NCBI GenBank assembly: GCA_028689665.1
Contig: JAQVCR010000005.1
Span: forward strand, 28,403 to 92,402
Source of the DNA: Muribaculaceae bacterium
GTDB taxonomy: Bacteria > Bacteroidota > Bacteroidia > Bacteroidales > Muribaculaceae
Direction of reading: 5' to 3'
Length of the DNA: 64,000 nucleotides
The translations under genes were made by a program, and so were the position numbers. The first letter of the stretch is position 1; each line of letters begins with the position of its first letter. The notes beneath the pieces are model-generated. The model was not told where the DNA came from, searched no databases, and saw only the letters and a program-made list of their open reading frames with translations. Below, in pieces: positions 46,743 through 57,349 of this stretch.

Positions 46743-47210
46743 ATGATAGATAAAAAAGCACTTACCGACGTAATCAAAGATGCTTTATCAGGCACCGATA
46801 TGTTTCTTGTAGATTTAGAAGTAAACAAATCAAACGAGATAACGGTAGAAATAGACAGCTTAACGAGCGTCGATATAGAATCGTGTGTCAATTTAAATCG
46901 AGCAATCGAGTCGAAATTCGACAGAGAAGTAGAAGATTATCAGCTTGAAGTAGGCTCCGCCGGATTGACCTCGCCTTTCAAGGTAAAGGCACAATACGAT
47001 AAGAATATTGGTAATGAAGTAGAAGTACTTACCAACGATGGTCGAAAGCTAAAAGGCATACTTAAATTGGCAGAAGAAACAGAATTTGTGATAGCAGTTT
47101 CGACCAAAGAGAAGCCTGCAGGCTCGAAGCGACCAATACTCGTAGAGAAAGAAGAGACAATGAGATATGACGAAACAAAATATACAAAATATTTAATTCA
47201 GTTTAAATAG
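46743..47210 (+). CDS. rimP: Ribosome maturation factor RimP
   Basis: Assists 30S subunit assembly. The ATG at 46743 gives a 155-residue protein, the usual size; an earlier in-frame start near 46620 would lie upstream of the promoter and is rejected. Visible features are the N-terminal domain with LVDLEVNKSNEITVEIDSLTSVDIESCVNLNRAIESKFD and YQLEVGSAGLTSPFK, then an SH3-like C-terminal barrel (NDGRKLKGILKLAEETEFVI). It lies 7 bases before nusA, the classical rimP-nusA-infB order. Sequence is divergent from E. coli, as expected for this phylum. Confidence 0.92.
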   Translation: MIDKKALTDVIKDALSGTDMFLVDLEVNKSNEITVEIDSLTSVDIESCVNLNRAIESKFDREVEDYQLEVGSAGLTSPFKVKAQYDKNIGNEVEVLTNDGRKLKGILKLAEETEFVIAVSTKEKPAGSKRPILVEKEETMRYDETKYTKYLIQFK

Positions 47211-47217
47211 TCCAAAT

Positions 47218-48480
47218 ATGGCAAAGAAAGAGGAACCCATCGACATGGTCGATAGATTTTCAGAGTTTAAGGAGCTGAAAAGCATAGATAAAACTACAAT
47301 GATAAGCGTCTTAGAAGAGTCGTTTAGAAGTGTATTGGCTAAGATGTTCGGCACTGATGAAAACTTTGATGTTATAATGAACCCCGACAAGGGCGATTGT
47401 GAAATATATCAAAATCTAGTGGTAGTGCCGGATGGAGAGGTTGAAGATCCAAATAAGCAAATCAGCTTATCAGATGCACATAACGACCCGGAAGATCCCG
47501 ATCCCGATTGCGAAGTAGGCGAAGAGCATATCAAGCGCATAGAATTTGCAAAATTCGGTCGTCGAGCTATCCTTAATCTGCGTCAGACATTGGCTTCAAA
47601 GATATTAGACTTGCAGAAAGATGCCATTTATACCAAGTTTAAGGAAATGGAAGGCGAGCTAGTAACCGGCGAAGTGTATCAATTGTGGAAGAAAGAGATA
47701 TTGCTACTCGACGATGACAAAAACGAGCTATTGTTACCAAGAGAGCAACAAATACCCACCGATTTCTATAGAAAAGGCGACACCGTACGTGCCGTAATCG
47801 AAACCGTAGATAACAAGAATAACAATCCAAAGATATTAGTATCGCGTACGAGCGAAAACTTTTTGCGTCGATTATTCGAGCTAGAAGTTCCGGAGATTCA
47901 CGATGGCTTAATCTTAATACGTGCAGTAGCCCGAATACCGGGAGAGCGTGCGAAGATAGCGGTAGAATCGTATGATGATCGTATCGATCCGGTAGGAGCA
48001 TGTGTAGGAGTAAAAGGCGCAAGAATTCATGGAATAGTGAGAGAGCTACGCAACGAGAATATCGATGTGATACCTTACACCACCAATCCACAGCTATTCA
48101 TACAACGTGCATTGAGCCCAGCAAAAATATCCTCAATACGACTAAGCGAAGAAGACAAGCGTGCAGAAGTATTTTTGCGTCCCGAAGAAGTTTCTCTTGC
48201 CATAGGTAAGGGCGGACTTAATATAAAATTAGCGTCAATGTTGACAGGCTATGTCATCGATGTCTATCGAAATCTAGAAGAAACAGAAGACGATATTTAT
48301 CTAGACGAGTTCAAAGATGAAATTGAACCATGGATAATCGAGGCATTGAAAAATATGGGTTGTGCCACCGCAAAGAGCGTACTAAGCACACCGCGCGAGC
48401 AACTCATAGAGAAAGCCGACTTAGAAGAAGATACAGTTGACGAAATACTTAATGTTTTACGATCAGAGTTTGAAGATTAA
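47218..48480 (+). CDS. nusA: Transcription termination/antitermination factor NusA
   Basis: Binds RNA polymerase and nascent RNA to control pausing, termination and antitermination. The 420-residue protein has the N-terminal polymerase-binding domain, an S1 domain (about 133-200, GEVYQLWKKEILLLDDDKNELLLPREQQIP) and KH domains (about 235-350, with DPVGACVGVKGARIHGIVRELRNENIDVIPY and EVSLAIGKGGLNIKLA). It ends with one short helix-hairpin-helix-like region, lacking the two acidic repeats of E. coli NusA. Second gene in the operon. Confidence 0.95.
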   Translation: MAKKEEPIDMVDRFSEFKELKSIDKTTMISVLEESFRSVLAKMFGTDENFDVIMNPDKGDCEIYQNLVVVPDGEVEDPNKQISLSDAHNDPEDPDPDCEVGEEHIKRIEFAKFGRRAILNLRQTLASKILDLQKDAIYTKFKEMEGELVTGEVYQLWKKEILLLDDDKNELLLPREQQIPTDFYRKGDTVRAVIETVDNKNNNPKILVSRTSENFLRRLFELEVPEIHDGLILIRAVARIPGERAKIAVESYDDRIDPVGACVGVKGARIHGIVRELRNENIDVIPYTTNPQLFIQRALSPAKISSIRLSEEDKRAEVFLRPEEVSLAIGKGGLNIKLASMLTGYVIDVYRNLEETEDDIYLDEFKDEIEPWIIEALKNMGCATAKSVLSTPREQLIEKADLEEDTVDEILNVLRSEFED

Positions 48481-48562
48481 AAAAAATCTATAAACGTCCG
48501 AAAGTATAATAAAAAGCAATAACTCGCTTAATTCTTCAATTAAAAATAACTTATTACAATAT

Positions 48563-51553
48563 ATGTCTATAAAGATAAGTAAAGCTGCAAAAGATTTAAA
48601 TGTGGGCACTCAAACATTAATTGAGTTCCTTAGCAAGAAGAACATTACTGTTGATTTGGGTCCTAACGCACGAATTAGCGAAGAGCATTATGATATGCTC
48701 GTTCGCGAGTTCAAAAGCGATATGGACACCAAACTCAAGTCCGAGATGTTCTCTTCCGAGCGACAAAAAGAGAAAAAAAGTGTTCACAAAGAAGAGAAAA
48801 AACAAGTTGTTGAAGAAATTAAGCCCGAAATTGAAACGATACAACAACCTAAGGTAGTTGGTAAAATTAATTTAGACGAGCTTAACAAGAAACCTGAACA
48901 ACAGGTTCCGGTCTCGGCTAGTAAGCCTGTCGAAAAGGAACAGGCACAACCCATCACTCCTATTGTAGAAAAGAAAGTAGAAGAGAAGCCAGAACCAAAG
49001 GTAGAAAAAGTAAAAGCAGAGAAACCTCATAGCGAGAAGCCTCAGCCCAAGCCTCATACAGAAAAGTCTCAGCCAAAACCTCAAGTTCAACCACAGTCAA
49101 CTCCAAAAGTGGAAATAAAGAAACAAGAAAGCGAGCCGCTCAAAGATGCTCAACCAAAAGCTGACGCACCAAAGGTGCCGGCAAAAGATGAAATATTTAC
49201 ACTCGGTCGCCGAGATACTAATGTTTCGATAAATGTAGTAGGAAAGATTGACTTATCTGCAATAAATCAATCGACACGCCCAAAGAAGAAAACAAAAGAG
49301 GAGCGTCGAACAGAAAGAATACAGAAAGAGAAATCTCGTAATCCCGGAGCTGGTAATGCTAACCCTCAAGGAGGAGCAGGCACAAATAGTAACAATAACA
49401 CTAATGGCACCCAGCAAAGTGGAAACCGAACCAAACGTAAGAGAATAGGAACCGAAAAGGTTGATATTGAGAAGAGTGCAAATCAAATTCAACAGCCTCG
49501 TCCACAACGAGCCGGAGAAGGAGCACCAAGAAACCGGAACAACAATAACAACGGTAACGGCAACAGCGGGAATAATAACAATAATAGTAACAACAACAAC
49601 AATAACCAAGGAGGAGGACGATTTAAAAATCGCCGTCCGGTAAAACCCGAAGTAAACGAAGTTGATGTTCAGAAGCAAGTAAAAGAAACGCTTGCACGTC
49701 TGACAAGCAAGACACAGAAAAAGGGAACAAAGTGGCGTAAAGAGAGACGAGTAGCAAATAATATCAAAGAGCGCGAAGCCGCCGAGATGGAAGCAGCCGA
49801 AAGCAAGATATTAAAGCTCACCGAATTTGTTACAGCCAACGACCTCGCTGTGATGATGGACGTCCACATCAATAAAGTTATTGCAACTTGTATGAGCATA
49901 GGCGTAATGGTTTCGATAAACCAACGTCTAGATGCCGAAACCATAAACATAGTAGCCGAAGAATTTGGCTTTAAGACCGAATATGTAAGTGCCGAAGTCG
50001 TAGAGTCGATAAATGCTGAAGAAGATAGCGAAGAAGATATGGAGCAACGTCCCCCAATCGTAACCGTAATGGGACACGTTGACCACGGTAAAACTTCGTT
50101 ACTCGACTATATTCGAAGTGCAAACGTAATAGCCGGCGAAGCAGGAGGAATCACACAGCATATAGGAGCATATAATGTGAAGTTAGCCGACGGCCGACGC
50201 ATAACATTCCTAGATACCCCGGGACACGAAGCCTTCACCGCAATGCGTGCCAGAGGAGCAAAAGTAACAGATATTGTAATTATCATAGTAGCAGCCGACG
50301 ACAATGTGATGCCACAGACCGTAGAGGCAATAAATCACGCAAGTGCAGCCGGAGTTCCTATTATCTTTGCAATCAACAAAATAGATAAACCCGCAGCAAA
50401 TCCGGATAAGATAAAAGAAGAATTAGCAAATATGAATTATCTTGTCGAGGAGTGGGGTGGTAAATATCAATCTCAAGAAATATCGGCAAAGAAGGGAATC
50501 GGTATCGACGAGCTAATGGAAAAAGTGTTGCTAGAAGCCGAGATGCTAGACCTTAAAGCAAATCCTAATCGTCGAGCAGTAGGTTCTATCATCGAATCAT
50601 CGCTAGATAAAGGACGCGGATTTATTGCTACAATGCTAGTAGAGACAGGAACACTAAATGTAGGCGATATAGTTCTAGCCGGAACACATTATGGAAAGGT
50701 AAAAGCTATGTTTAACGAGCGTAATCAGCGCATTAAGCAAGCCGGGCCATCAGCACCAGCCTTAATATTAGGTCTAAACGGAGCGCCAACCGCCGGAGAT
50801 AAATTCAATGTAATGGATACCGACCAAGAGGCACGAGAGATAGCCAGCAAGCGCGAACAACTACAACGAGAATTGGGAATAAGAACGCAAACCCACTTAA
50901 CTCTCGAAGAGATAGGTCGTCGCCGAGCAATAGGAAACTTCAAAGAGCTTAATATCATTGTTAAGGGAGATGTTGACGGATCTATAGAGGCATTGAGCGA
51001 TTCTCTAATCAAGCTATCTACTCCCGAGATTCAAGTAAACGTATTGCATAAGGCAGTAGGAGCAATTAGTGAATCGGATATTACACTAGCCGCAGCCTCC
51101 GATGCTATCATCATAGGTTTCCAAGTACGCCCATCAGTAGCAGCTAAGCGATTAGCAGAAAAAGAGGGCGTCGACATACGACTATATTCAATCATCTATG
51201 CAGCGATAGAAGAAGTAACGTCGGCAATGGAAGGTATGTTAGCCCCCGAGATAAAAGAAGAAATTGTAGGAAGTGCCGAAGTACTTCAGACTTATCATAT
51301 ATCTAAGGTAGGAACAATAGCCGGTGCCATAGTAAGAGAAGGTAAAGTACGCCGAAACTGCAAGATACGACTTATACGCGATGGTATAGTGAAATATACC
51401 GGCGACTTAGGCTCATTGAAACGATTCAAAGACGATGTGAAAGAAGTGGCATCAGGATATGATTGCGGACTTAATATAGCCGGATACAATGATATTAAAG
51501 AAGGCGATATAATTGAAGCATTTGAAGAAGTAGAAGTAAAGAAAAGTCTATAA
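48563..51553 (+). CDS. infB: Translation initiation factor IF-2
   Basis: GTPase that places initiator tRNA on the 30S subunit. The 996-residue protein has an IF2-N segment (residues 1-50), a long low-complexity linker (about 60-370) rich in Lys/Pro/Glu and then in Asn/Gly, and a second IF2-N region (about 410-480). The G domain has G1 [12 protein letters not shown]3 [16 protein letters not shown] and G4 NKID, followed by domains II-IV. The Asn/Gly run near residues 325-355 is a disordered spacer coded by near-repetitive AAT/AAC codons. It follows nusA by 82 bases without a clear terminator. Confidence 0.97.
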   Translation: MSIKISKAAKDLNVGTQTLIEFLSKKNITVDLGPNARISEEHYDMLVREFKSDMDTKLKSEMFSSERQKEKKSVHKEEKKQVVEEIKPEIETIQQPKVVGKINLDELNKKPEQQVPVSASKPVEKEQAQPITPIVEKKVEEKPEPKVEKVKAEKPHSEKPQPKPHTEKSQPKPQVQPQSTPKVEIKKQESEPLKDAQPKADAPKVPAKDEIFTLGRRDTNVSINVVGKIDLSAINQSTRPKKKTKEERRTERIQKEKSRNPGAGNANPQGGAGTNSNNNTNGTQQSGNRTKRKRIGTEKVDIEKSANQIQQPRPQRAGEGAPRNRNNNNNGNGNSGNNNNNSNNNNNNQGGGRFKNRRPVKPEVNEVDVQKQVKETLARLTSKTQKKGTKWRKERRVANNIKEREAAEMEAAESKILKLTEFVTANDLAVMMDVHINKVIATCMSIGVMVSINQRLDAETINIVAEEFGFKTEYVSAEVVESINAEEDSEEDMEQRPPIVTVMGHVDHGKTSLLDYIRSANVIAGEAGGITQHIGAYNVKLADGRRITFLDTPGHEAFTAMRARGAKVTDIVIIIVAADDNVMPQTVEAINHASAAGVPIIFAINKIDKPAANPDKIKEELANMNYLVEEWGGKYQSQEISAKKGIGIDELMEKVLLEAEMLDLKANPNRRAVGSIIESSLDKGRGFIATMLVETGTLNVGDIVLAGTHYGKVKAMFNERNQRIKQAGPSAPALILGLNGAPTAGDKFNVMDTDQEAREIASKREQLQRELGIRTQTHLTLEEIGRRRAIGNFKELNIIVKGDVDGSIEALSDSLIKLSTPEIQVNVLHKAVGAISESDITLAAASDAIIIGFQVRPSVAAKRLAEKEGVDIRLYSIIYAAIEEVTSAMEGMLAPEIKEEIVGSAEVLQTYHISKVGTIAGAIVREGKVRRNCKIRLIRDGIVKYTGDLGSLKRFKDDVKEVASGYDCGLNIAGYNDIKEGDIIEAFEEVEVKKSL

Positions 51554-51575
51554 ACAGATAGCATTATAATATTAT

Positions 51576-51603
51576 AGCGATGTGCTTTTCAAAGTACATC
51601 GCT
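51576..51603 (+). terminator. Hairpin between infB and folK
   Basis: AGCGATGTGCTTT and AAAGTACATCGCT form a 13-bp stem with one mismatch. The tail is only weakly T-rich, so it may attenuate rather than stop transcription into folK. Confidence 0.5.
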
Positions 51604-51618
51604 ATTTATAATTTTAGA

Positions 51619-52032
51619 ATGAAAGTATATCTAAACATAGGAACCAATCTCGGAGATAAGGAACAAAATATCGAAAGTGCAATATCAATGATAGAGTCGG
51701 CATTTGGAATAGTCGCCCGGCGAAGTGATGTTATAGAGAGTGAAGCGTGGGGATTTGAATCTACAAACACTTTTCTAAATATAGGAATATCCTTTGACAC
51801 TCAGATAGATGCAATGTCGATACTTAAAATTATAAAGCAGATAGAACGAGAAATGGGCTGTTTCACACATCGCACCACGAAAGGCGAATATGCCGATAGG
51901 ATTATCGATATAGATATAATGGATGTTGAAGGTGTTGTGCTTGAAAGTGAGTTGCTTAATATTCCTCATATTCATCTTCACGATAGAGAATTTTTTATCA
52001 AGCCCTATCTGCAGCTCAAATCAATGAATTGA
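51619..52032 (+). CDS. folK: 2-amino-4-hydroxy-6-hydroxymethyldihydropteridine pyrophosphokinase
   Basis: Folate-pathway kinase (HPPK). The ATG at 51619 gives 137 residues starting MKVYLNIGTNLGDKEQNIESAI, the canonical HPPK opening; an ATG at 51580 sits in the preceding hairpin and adds an unrelated N-terminus. Other motifs are SEAWGFESTNTFLNIGI, IEREMGCF and the catalytic YADRIIDIDIMDVEGVVL with its two metal-binding aspartates. It is slightly shorter than many HPPKs. The end, IPHIHLHDREFFIKPYLQL, is complete. It abuts the convergent DUF2752 gene with no gap. Confidence 0.92.
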   Translation: MKVYLNIGTNLGDKEQNIESAISMIESAFGIVARRSDVIESEAWGFESTNTFLNIGISFDTQIDAMSILKIIKQIEREMGCFTHRTTKGEYADRIIDIDIMDVEGVVLESELLNIPHIHLHDREFFIKPYLQLKSMN

Positions 52033-52422
52033 TTATAAACCCACAATATTGCGAATCACAGTCCATGCAACCACTAATATTATCAGAGCGATTATAGCCG
52101 GCATTGAGTGAAGCGCAAAGAATAGACGAGAAAATCTCACACGATTGTATTCGGAGAACAGATATAAAAATATTACAGGGATAGAAACCAACAGCCCGAA
52201 ATTCATCTTTACAGCCTCATAGAAATTGCCGTGCAGAGTATGATATAAAGCACGTTGAACTCCACAGCCCATACATTTATACCCCGTAAGCTCATGAAAA
52301 ATACAACGAGGCATAAAATTGCTTTCGGCAGGATTGAAAAAATAATAGAACAAAATAATAAATATGCCCGCAATAAGCAGGCATATTAATATTAATATTT
52401 GTCGTCGGTCTAGATTAAACAT
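52033..52422 (-). CDS. DUF2752 membrane protein
   Basis: A 129-residue protein with three predicted helices (about 9-29, 67-87 and 103-125). The signature PRCIFHELTGYKCMGCGVQRALYHTLHGN is the DUF2752 cysteine motif (C-x10-C-x2-C). The function is unknown; the cysteines could bind metal. Its ATG overlaps the stop of the GYF/dispanin gene (TAATG), so the two are translationally coupled. Such pairs of small membrane proteins are common in Bacteroidetes. Confidence 0.88.
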   Translation of the reverse strand: MFNLDRRQILILICLLIAGIFIILFYYFFNPAESNFMPRCIFHELTGYKCMGCGVQRALYHTLHGNFYEAVKMNFGLLVSIPVIFLYLFSEYNRVRFSRLFFALHSMPAIIALIILVVAWTVIRNIVGL

Positions 52423-52970
52423 TATATAAATGCCTCAAGGAAGTAGAATCCCCATATAAAAGGAAAGAATACAACAGCGGCTACAAGAGAAGCAATACTC
52501 CAATAGAGAGCATAATTTGAATATTTAAGCGACTTTTCGTATTCACCACGATTATAGAGTGATGTAACTTGAGACGAGTAGACAATTGCTATAATACTAA
52601 ACAGCTGACAGCAACACACAAGAGTGATAATTGCAAACACAAGATTAGTCGATGGACACGGACGACCGTTGACCGAGCTGTTAGGATACCACGAATTATA
52701 TTCCGAATTTTGTGGCTCTGCCTTAGTTCCATTTGAGGCTTGCTCGCAATTGTCGGCTTTAGGAGCGTCCTCAACCTCAATAGCAGGAATCTCGGGAGGC
52801 TCAGTGTGATTAACAAACAAGCCCTCAAGCTCGCTGAGATCTTTGGCTTTAATCCAATCGGTAAGCCCATCGCGCCAAACATAAGTGTTGGGCGTAAGGG
52901 CTAAATTTGTAAGCTCTTCAAGACTCATAGGTCCTTTTCGCTCTTTGTCAATAACTGCCCAATATTGCAT
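52422..52970 (-). CDS. GYF_2 domain plus CD225/dispanin membrane protein
   Basis: A 182-residue protein. Residues 1-50 form a GYF_2 (DUF4339) domain: YWAVIDKERKGPMSLEELTNLALTPNTYVWRDGLTDWIKAKDLSEL. A disordered acidic linker spans about 55-100. Residues about 103-180 form a CD225/dispanin-like domain (PSTNLVFAIITLVCCCQLFSIIAIVYSSQVTSLYNRGEYEKSLKYSNYALYWSIAS) with two hydrophobic helices and adjacent cysteines. The GYF part may bind proline-rich peptides. The role is unknown. Coupled to the DUF2752 gene. Confidence 0.88.
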   Translation of the reverse strand: MQYWAVIDKERKGPMSLEELTNLALTPNTYVWRDGLTDWIKAKDLSELEGLFVNHTEPPEIPAIEVEDAPKADNCEQASNGTKAEPQNSEYNSWYPNSSVNGRPCPSTNLVFAIITLVCCCQLFSIIAIVYSSQVTSLYNRGEYEKSLKYSNYALYWSIASLVAAVVFFPFIWGFYFLEAFI

Positions 52971-52994
52971 AATTTTGTGTTATTTAGTTCACCC

Positions 52995-53002
52995 CAAAGA
53001 TA
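52995..53002 (-). promoter_or_regulatory. -7 box of the GYF/dispanin-DUF2752 pair
   Basis: TATCTTTG on the minus strand, 25 bases before the start. Confidence 0.6.
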
Positions 53003-53164
53003 ATAATTAAATAGTAAAAAGGAACAGCATAAGTGATAAATTCTAATATTTCATACTGCTATGTTATTAAATTTTAGATATTTCGCCTGTTTCTTTTATA
53101 TTATATTAGCAAATATGATATTAATAATCTCTTTTAAATTGATGCTATAACAAGCTACTTTGAT

Positions 53165-53172
53165 TATCTTTG
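53165..53172 (+). promoter_or_regulatory. -7 box of rsfS-ftsH
   Basis: TATCTTTG; a TTG at 53139-53141 is a possible -33, with a slightly long 23-base spacer. The ATG is 77 bases downstream. Confidence 0.55.
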
Positions 53173-53248
53173 CTTTCTAAAACCAGCCATAGCACTTTAT
53201 GCCGCTTTAGCAAATATTCTATGGCAACAACAATAATATAAATATAAT

Positions 53249-53608
53249 ATGATAGAAGACAAAATTTTGATAGACACTATTATTAAGGGAATACAAGAAA
53301 AGAAAGGAATTTCAATAACACATGTCGATTTACATAGTTTGGCAGTTTCTTCGGCCGAAGATTTTGTAATATGCACAGGTCGATCAACCTCACAAGTATC
53401 GGCAATAGCCGATGGCGTGAGAGAATATGTTCAAGATAATACAGGGGTAAAGCCCTATAATTACGATGGCTATCAAAATTCGCAATGGATTGTTATAGAT
53501 TATGGCACGATTTATGTACATATATTTTTACCCGATGCACGGCAATATTATAATTTAGAGGAATTATGGAACGATGCATCGTTAAGAAGCATTCCAGATA
53601 TTGACTAA
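53249..53608 (+). CDS. rsfS: Ribosome silencing factor RsfS
   Basis: Binds ribosomal protein L14 and blocks subunit joining when nutrients are scarce. The 119-residue length is normal. Family motifs are LAVSSAEDFVICTGRSTSQVSAIADGVREYV and WIVIDYGTIYVHIFLPDARQYYNLEELWNDA. It lies 17 bases upstream of ftsH, a linkage usual in Bacteroidetes. Confidence 0.95.
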   Translation: MIEDKILIDTIIKGIQEKKGISITHVDLHSLAVSSAEDFVICTGRSTSQVSAIADGVREYVQDNTGVKPYNYDGYQNSQWIVIDYGTIYVHIFLPDARQYYNLEELWNDASLRSIPDID

Positions 53609-53625
53609 CCCACATTTTTAAAGAT

Positions 53626-55656
53626 ATGAGTGATAATAAAAATAATAATTTCAATAAGTTTAAGCCTAAATTTAAGTTTAATCTGCTATGGATGTATGCC
53701 ATATTAGCTGTCTTCCTAGTTGGGCTTTATTATATGCAGAATGATACTATCTCTAAAGAAGTCAATTGGACTGAATTTGAGGGATATGTAAAAAAGGGTG
53801 GTGTAAATAAAATCGTAGTAATTAGTAATAAAGATATTGCAGAAGGCTATTTAACCGATTCTCTAGCATCAAAAATCTTTAATAAGAATGAGTATAGCAA
53901 CGATAAAAAGGCATTCTTAACTACGGGAATACCATCGAAAGATGCTCTAAACACATCGGCTAAGGCATGGCGTGAAGAGGGAGTATTTAAAGGTGAAATT
54001 GAATATACTCAAGGTAGTGATTATTCAAGCCTTTTCTGGGGCTTTGCACCGGTGCTTTTGCTAATATTCTTCTGGTTCTTTATGATGAAGAAGATGAGTT
54101 CAAAAGATGGTGGTGGCAGTGGTGGTGTTTTCAGTGTCGGGAAATCGAAGGCACAACTCTTTGATAAAGAGAATGGCACAAATGTAACCTTCAAAGATGT
54201 TGCAGGATTGTCAGAAGCCAAGACCGAAGTAGAAGAAATCGTAGAATTTTTAAAAAATCCGGAGAAATATACCGAATTAGGAGGCAGAATACCTAAGGGC
54301 GCATTACTTGTAGGACCTCCGGGAACCGGTAAAACATTGCTGGCTAAAGCAGTGGCAGGCGAGGCAAATGTACCTTTCTTCTCACTTTCAGGATCTGACT
54401 TTGTAGAGATGTTTGTCGGAGTGGGAGCATCACGCGTGCGCGATTTATTCCGTCAGGCAAAAGAGAAATCGCCATGTATCGTGTTTATCGACGAGATAGA
54501 CGCAGTGGGACGCGCCAGAGGGAAAAATCCTAATATGGGATCGAATGATGAGCGCGAAAACACGCTTAACCAATTATTAACCGAGATGGACGGATTCGGC
54601 GCTAATAGTGGCGTGATTATCTTAGCAGCCACCAACCGAGCCGATATTCTTGATAAAGCATTATTGCGAGCAGGTCGATTTGACCGACAAATATATGTCG
54701 AACTTCCGGAACTTAATGATAGAAAAGAAATCTTTAAAGTGCATTTGCGCAACATAAAGACCGATGAAAGTGTAGATATTGACTTGTTGGCACGTCAGAC
54801 ACCCGGATTTTCGGGCGCAGATATAGCTAATGTGTGCAACGAGTCGGCTCTTATCGCCGCACGTCGCCGAAAGAGCAAAGTCGAAAAGCAAGATTTTATG
54901 GATGCTGTCGATCGTATTATCGGTGGGCTGGAAAAACGCAGCAAAATCACAACCGAAGACGAACGCAAGTCGATTGCAACTCACGAGGCAGGACATGCCG
55001 CTTTAAGCTGGCATCTGCAATATGCCAACCCCTTGATAAAAGTTACAATTGTGCCACGTGGCAGAGCTCTGGGAGCAGCATGGTATCTACCCGAAGAACG
55101 ACAGATAACGACAACACAAGCTATGCTCGATGAGATTTGTGCCACTCTAGGCGGACGTGCAGCCGAAGAAATATTCTTAGGAAGAATTTCGACCGGAGCC
55201 GCAAACGACCTAGAGAGAGTAACTAAGCAAGCCTACGCAATGGTTGTATATTATGGAATGAGCGAGAATATGCCTAATATATCATATTACGATTCAACCG
55301 GACAAGAGTATGGATTCACTAAACCATATAGCGATGAACGAGCAATGCTAATCGACAAAGAAGTGTCGCGGATAATTGCTAAACAATATGAACGAGCAAA
55401 ATCGATATTGACACAATATGCCGAAGGTCATAAACAGCTCACAGAAGTGCTATTGTCGCGAGAGGTAATATATTCGGAAGATGTAGAAAAGATTTTTGGC
55501 AAGCGAGCATGGACATCTCGTACCGATGAAATTCTTGCAATTAACGAGAAGAATAAAGCCGACGAAGAAGCTACTGCCGCCGCTCTCGAAAAAGAAGAAA
55601 AAGAAGACAATACCGACATTACTGCCGACAAAGGAGCTAACGAAAAGAATAACTAA
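53626..55656 (+). CDS. ftsH: ATP-dependent zinc metalloprotease FtsH
   Basis: Membrane-bound quality-control protease. The 676-residue protein has a first helix (about 21-38), a periplasmic FtsH_ext domain (about 40-135), a second helix (about 138-155), an AAA domain (Walker A GPPGTGKT near 226; Walker [16 protein letters not shown] with RAGRFDRQI) and a zinc peptidase domain with HEAGH at 453-457. It ends in an acidic, low-complexity tail. In this phylum cdsA often follows, but here a terminator ends the operon. Confidence 0.97.
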   Translation: MSDNKNNNFNKFKPKFKFNLLWMYAILAVFLVGLYYMQNDTISKEVNWTEFEGYVKKGGVNKIVVISNKDIAEGYLTDSLASKIFNKNEYSNDKKAFLTTGIPSKDALNTSAKAWREEGVFKGEIEYTQGSDYSSLFWGFAPVLLLIFFWFFMMKKMSSKDGGGSGGVFSVGKSKAQLFDKENGTNVTFKDVAGLSEAKTEVEEIVEFLKNPEKYTELGGRIPKGALLVGPPGTGKTLLAKAVAGEANVPFFSLSGSDFVEMFVGVGASRVRDLFRQAKEKSPCIVFIDEIDAVGRARGKNPNMGSNDERENTLNQLLTEMDGFGANSGVIILAATNRADILDKALLRAGRFDRQIYVELPELNDRKEIFKVHLRNIKTDESVDIDLLARQTPGFSGADIANVCNESALIAARRRKSKVEKQDFMDAVDRIIGGLEKRSKITTEDERKSIATHEAGHAALSWHLQYANPLIKVTIVPRGRALGAAWYLPEERQITTTQAMLDEICATLGGRAAEEIFLGRISTGAANDLERVTKQAYAMVVYYGMSENMPNISYYDSTGQEYGFTKPYSDERAMLIDKEVSRIIAKQYERAKSILTQYAEGHKQLTEVLLSREVIYSEDVEKIFGKRAWTSRTDEILAINEKNKADEEATAAALEKEEKEDNTDITADKGANEKNN

Positions 55657-55669
55657 TAATATAATACAA

Positions 55670-55708
55670 AAGGCGAGCATCGTATAATGATAGCTCGCCT
55701 TTTTTTAG
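55670..55708 (+). terminator. Terminator after ftsH
   Basis: AAGGCGAGC (55670-55678) and GCTCGCCTT (55693-55701) followed by seven T. Confidence 0.9.
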
Positions 55709-55750
55709 TTAGATGCAGACGCAACATTGGTCGATTATCCTTTTTTTTAA

Positions 55751-55772
55751 GTCAAAAATTCGTCAAAAATTC
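55751..55772 (+). repeat. Tandem 11-bp direct repeat upstream of the efflux operon
   Basis: GTCAAAAATTC occurs twice back to back. One repeat per helical turn suggests a regulator binding on one DNA face. It lies about 70 bases upstream of the -7 box at 55844. Confidence 0.6.
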
Positions 55773-55843
55773 CGATTCTAATTATTATCGAGTATTTTTG
55801 TCGGATAATCGGGATAATAAAACTGAAAATTACAAATTTTCGT

Positions 55844-55851
55844 TATATTTG
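55844..55851 (+). promoter_or_regulatory. -7 box of the efflux operon
   Basis: TATATTTG, 46 bases before the tolC-like start; no clear -33 TTTG, consistent with activator dependence. Confidence 0.6.
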
Positions 55852-55896
55852 CCGATAAGGATTTCTTTTAGTATTATTTATAAATAAAAATATTGT

Positions 55897-57327
55897 ATGC
55901 GATTCTCTTTAATCATTTTATCTTTTTTATGTTGTTTCGCAGGCTCTGCCCAAGAAATATCTCTTGACTCCTGCCGAAATATGGCAATACACAATAATAA
56001 AACTATGCGTATTGCAAATGAAAAAATCATAAAAGCATCATACCAAAATCAAGAAGCACGAGCTGCATATTTGCCGGGTATTGATTTCGTAGGCTCGTAT
56101 ATGTATAACCAGAAAGAGCTATCTATCTTTGATAGCGACCAGCTCCTCCCGACAAAGAGTTTCAACTTGCAAACGGGGAAATATGAATACAATCTAGTTG
56201 TAGATCCCTCGACCGGCAAGCCTATTCAGACACCCGATGGTGGCTATGTGCCATCTACAGTAGCACTTATCCCAAAGGAGGCAATGACTTATGATATACA
56301 TAATGTCTTTGCCGGAGCAATAACGCTTACTCAGCCGGTATTCATGGGTGGTAAAATAATTGCGATGAATAAAATCACAAAATACGCCGAGCAACTAGCT
56401 ACCGACCTTCGTGATAACGAGGCTCTAAATATTATATATAATGTAGATGCAGCTTATTGGCAGGTAGTTTCGCTAAGCGAGAAGAAAAAGCTGGCACAGG
56501 CTTATGTGAATTTATTAGATTCGCTCAACCATAACGTTAATGCAATGAAAGAGCAGGGGATTGCTACTAAATCAGATTTGCTGAGCGTGTCGGTGAAACT
56601 CAATGAAGCTAATGTTACCCTTACCAAGGTCGACAATGGACTAGTATTATCTCGAATGCTACTTAACCAGCTTTGCGGACTTCCGGTTAACGAAGTCTTT
56701 GTGCTTGCCGATGAAAATAAATCGCAAGAAGTATCGACGATGGTAGCTACAGAATATAATATGAACGATGTGTATTCGCAACGCAAAGATGTTAAGGCTC
56801 TTCAGACAGCAGTACAGATCTTTGAACAGAAGCAGAAAGTAGCTATGTCGAGTATGTTGCCCAACGTTGCACTTGTTGGCACTTATTCTTTCTCCAACCC
56901 TAATCTGTTCAATGGATTTAAAAAAGAATTTGCCGGAGCTTTCAGCGTTGGAGCTATGGTAACAATACCAATTTGGCACTGGGGTGGAAATTATAATAAA
57001 TATCGTGCGGCTAAAAGTGATACAAATATTAAGCGTCTAGAGCTAGCCGATGCAATGGAGAAAATTGAGCTACAAGTGAGCCAAGCATCGTTCAAAACTC
57101 AAGAAGCAGTGAAAACGTATAATCTGACTAAGTCGAACATGGAAAAAGCAGATGAGAATCTTCGTCAAGCACAATTGGGATTTAAAGAAGGTATGCTCAC
57201 TACCGATAATGTGATGGAGGCGCAGACTGCATGGCTCAAAGCATCGTCAGAAGTGATCGATGCAGGAATTGATGTTCAGCTATGCAAGGTATATCTGTCG
57301 AAAGTGTTAGGTACTTTGAACTATTAA
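55897..57327 (+). CDS. TolC-family outer-membrane efflux protein
   Basis: A 476-residue protein with a signal peptide (MRFSLIILSFLCCFAGSAQ), forming the outer-membrane duct of a type I-like exporter. It has two long alpha-helical hairpins (ALNIIYNVDAAYWQVVSLSEKKKLAQAYVNLLDSLNHNV... and ADAMEKIELQVSQASFKTQEAVKTYNLTKSNMEKADENLRQAQLGFKEGMLTTDNVMEAQ) typical of the family. First gene of a tight run with a membrane-fusion protein and two permeases, 22 bases before the next. Confidence 0.93.
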   Translation: MRFSLIILSFLCCFAGSAQEISLDSCRNMAIHNNKTMRIANEKIIKASYQNQEARAAYLPGIDFVGSYMYNQKELSIFDSDQLLPTKSFNLQTGKYEYNLVVDPSTGKPIQTPDGGYVPSTVALIPKEAMTYDIHNVFAGAITLTQPVFMGGKIIAMNKITKYAEQLATDLRDNEALNIIYNVDAAYWQVVSLSEKKKLAQAYVNLLDSLNHNVNAMKEQGIATKSDLLSVSVKLNEANVTLTKVDNGLVLSRMLLNQLCGLPVNEVFVLADENKSQEVSTMVATEYNMNDVYSQRKDVKALQTAVQIFEQKQKVAMSSMLPNVALVGTYSFSNPNLFNGFKKEFAGAFSVGAMVTIPIWHWGGNYNKYRAAKSDTNIKRLELADAMEKIELQVSQASFKTQEAVKTYNLTKSNMEKADENLRQAQLGFKEGMLTTDNVMEAQTAWLKASSEVIDAGIDVQLCKVYLSKVLGTLNY

Positions 57328-57349
57328 TTTGTAAATAATAAAATGATAT

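Noticed and set aside
46743..46760. Earlier in-frame start for rimP near 46620
   Set aside because: It lies upstream of the -33/-7 promoter at 46643-46674, so it would not be in the mRNA, and it adds 41 residues unlike the family.
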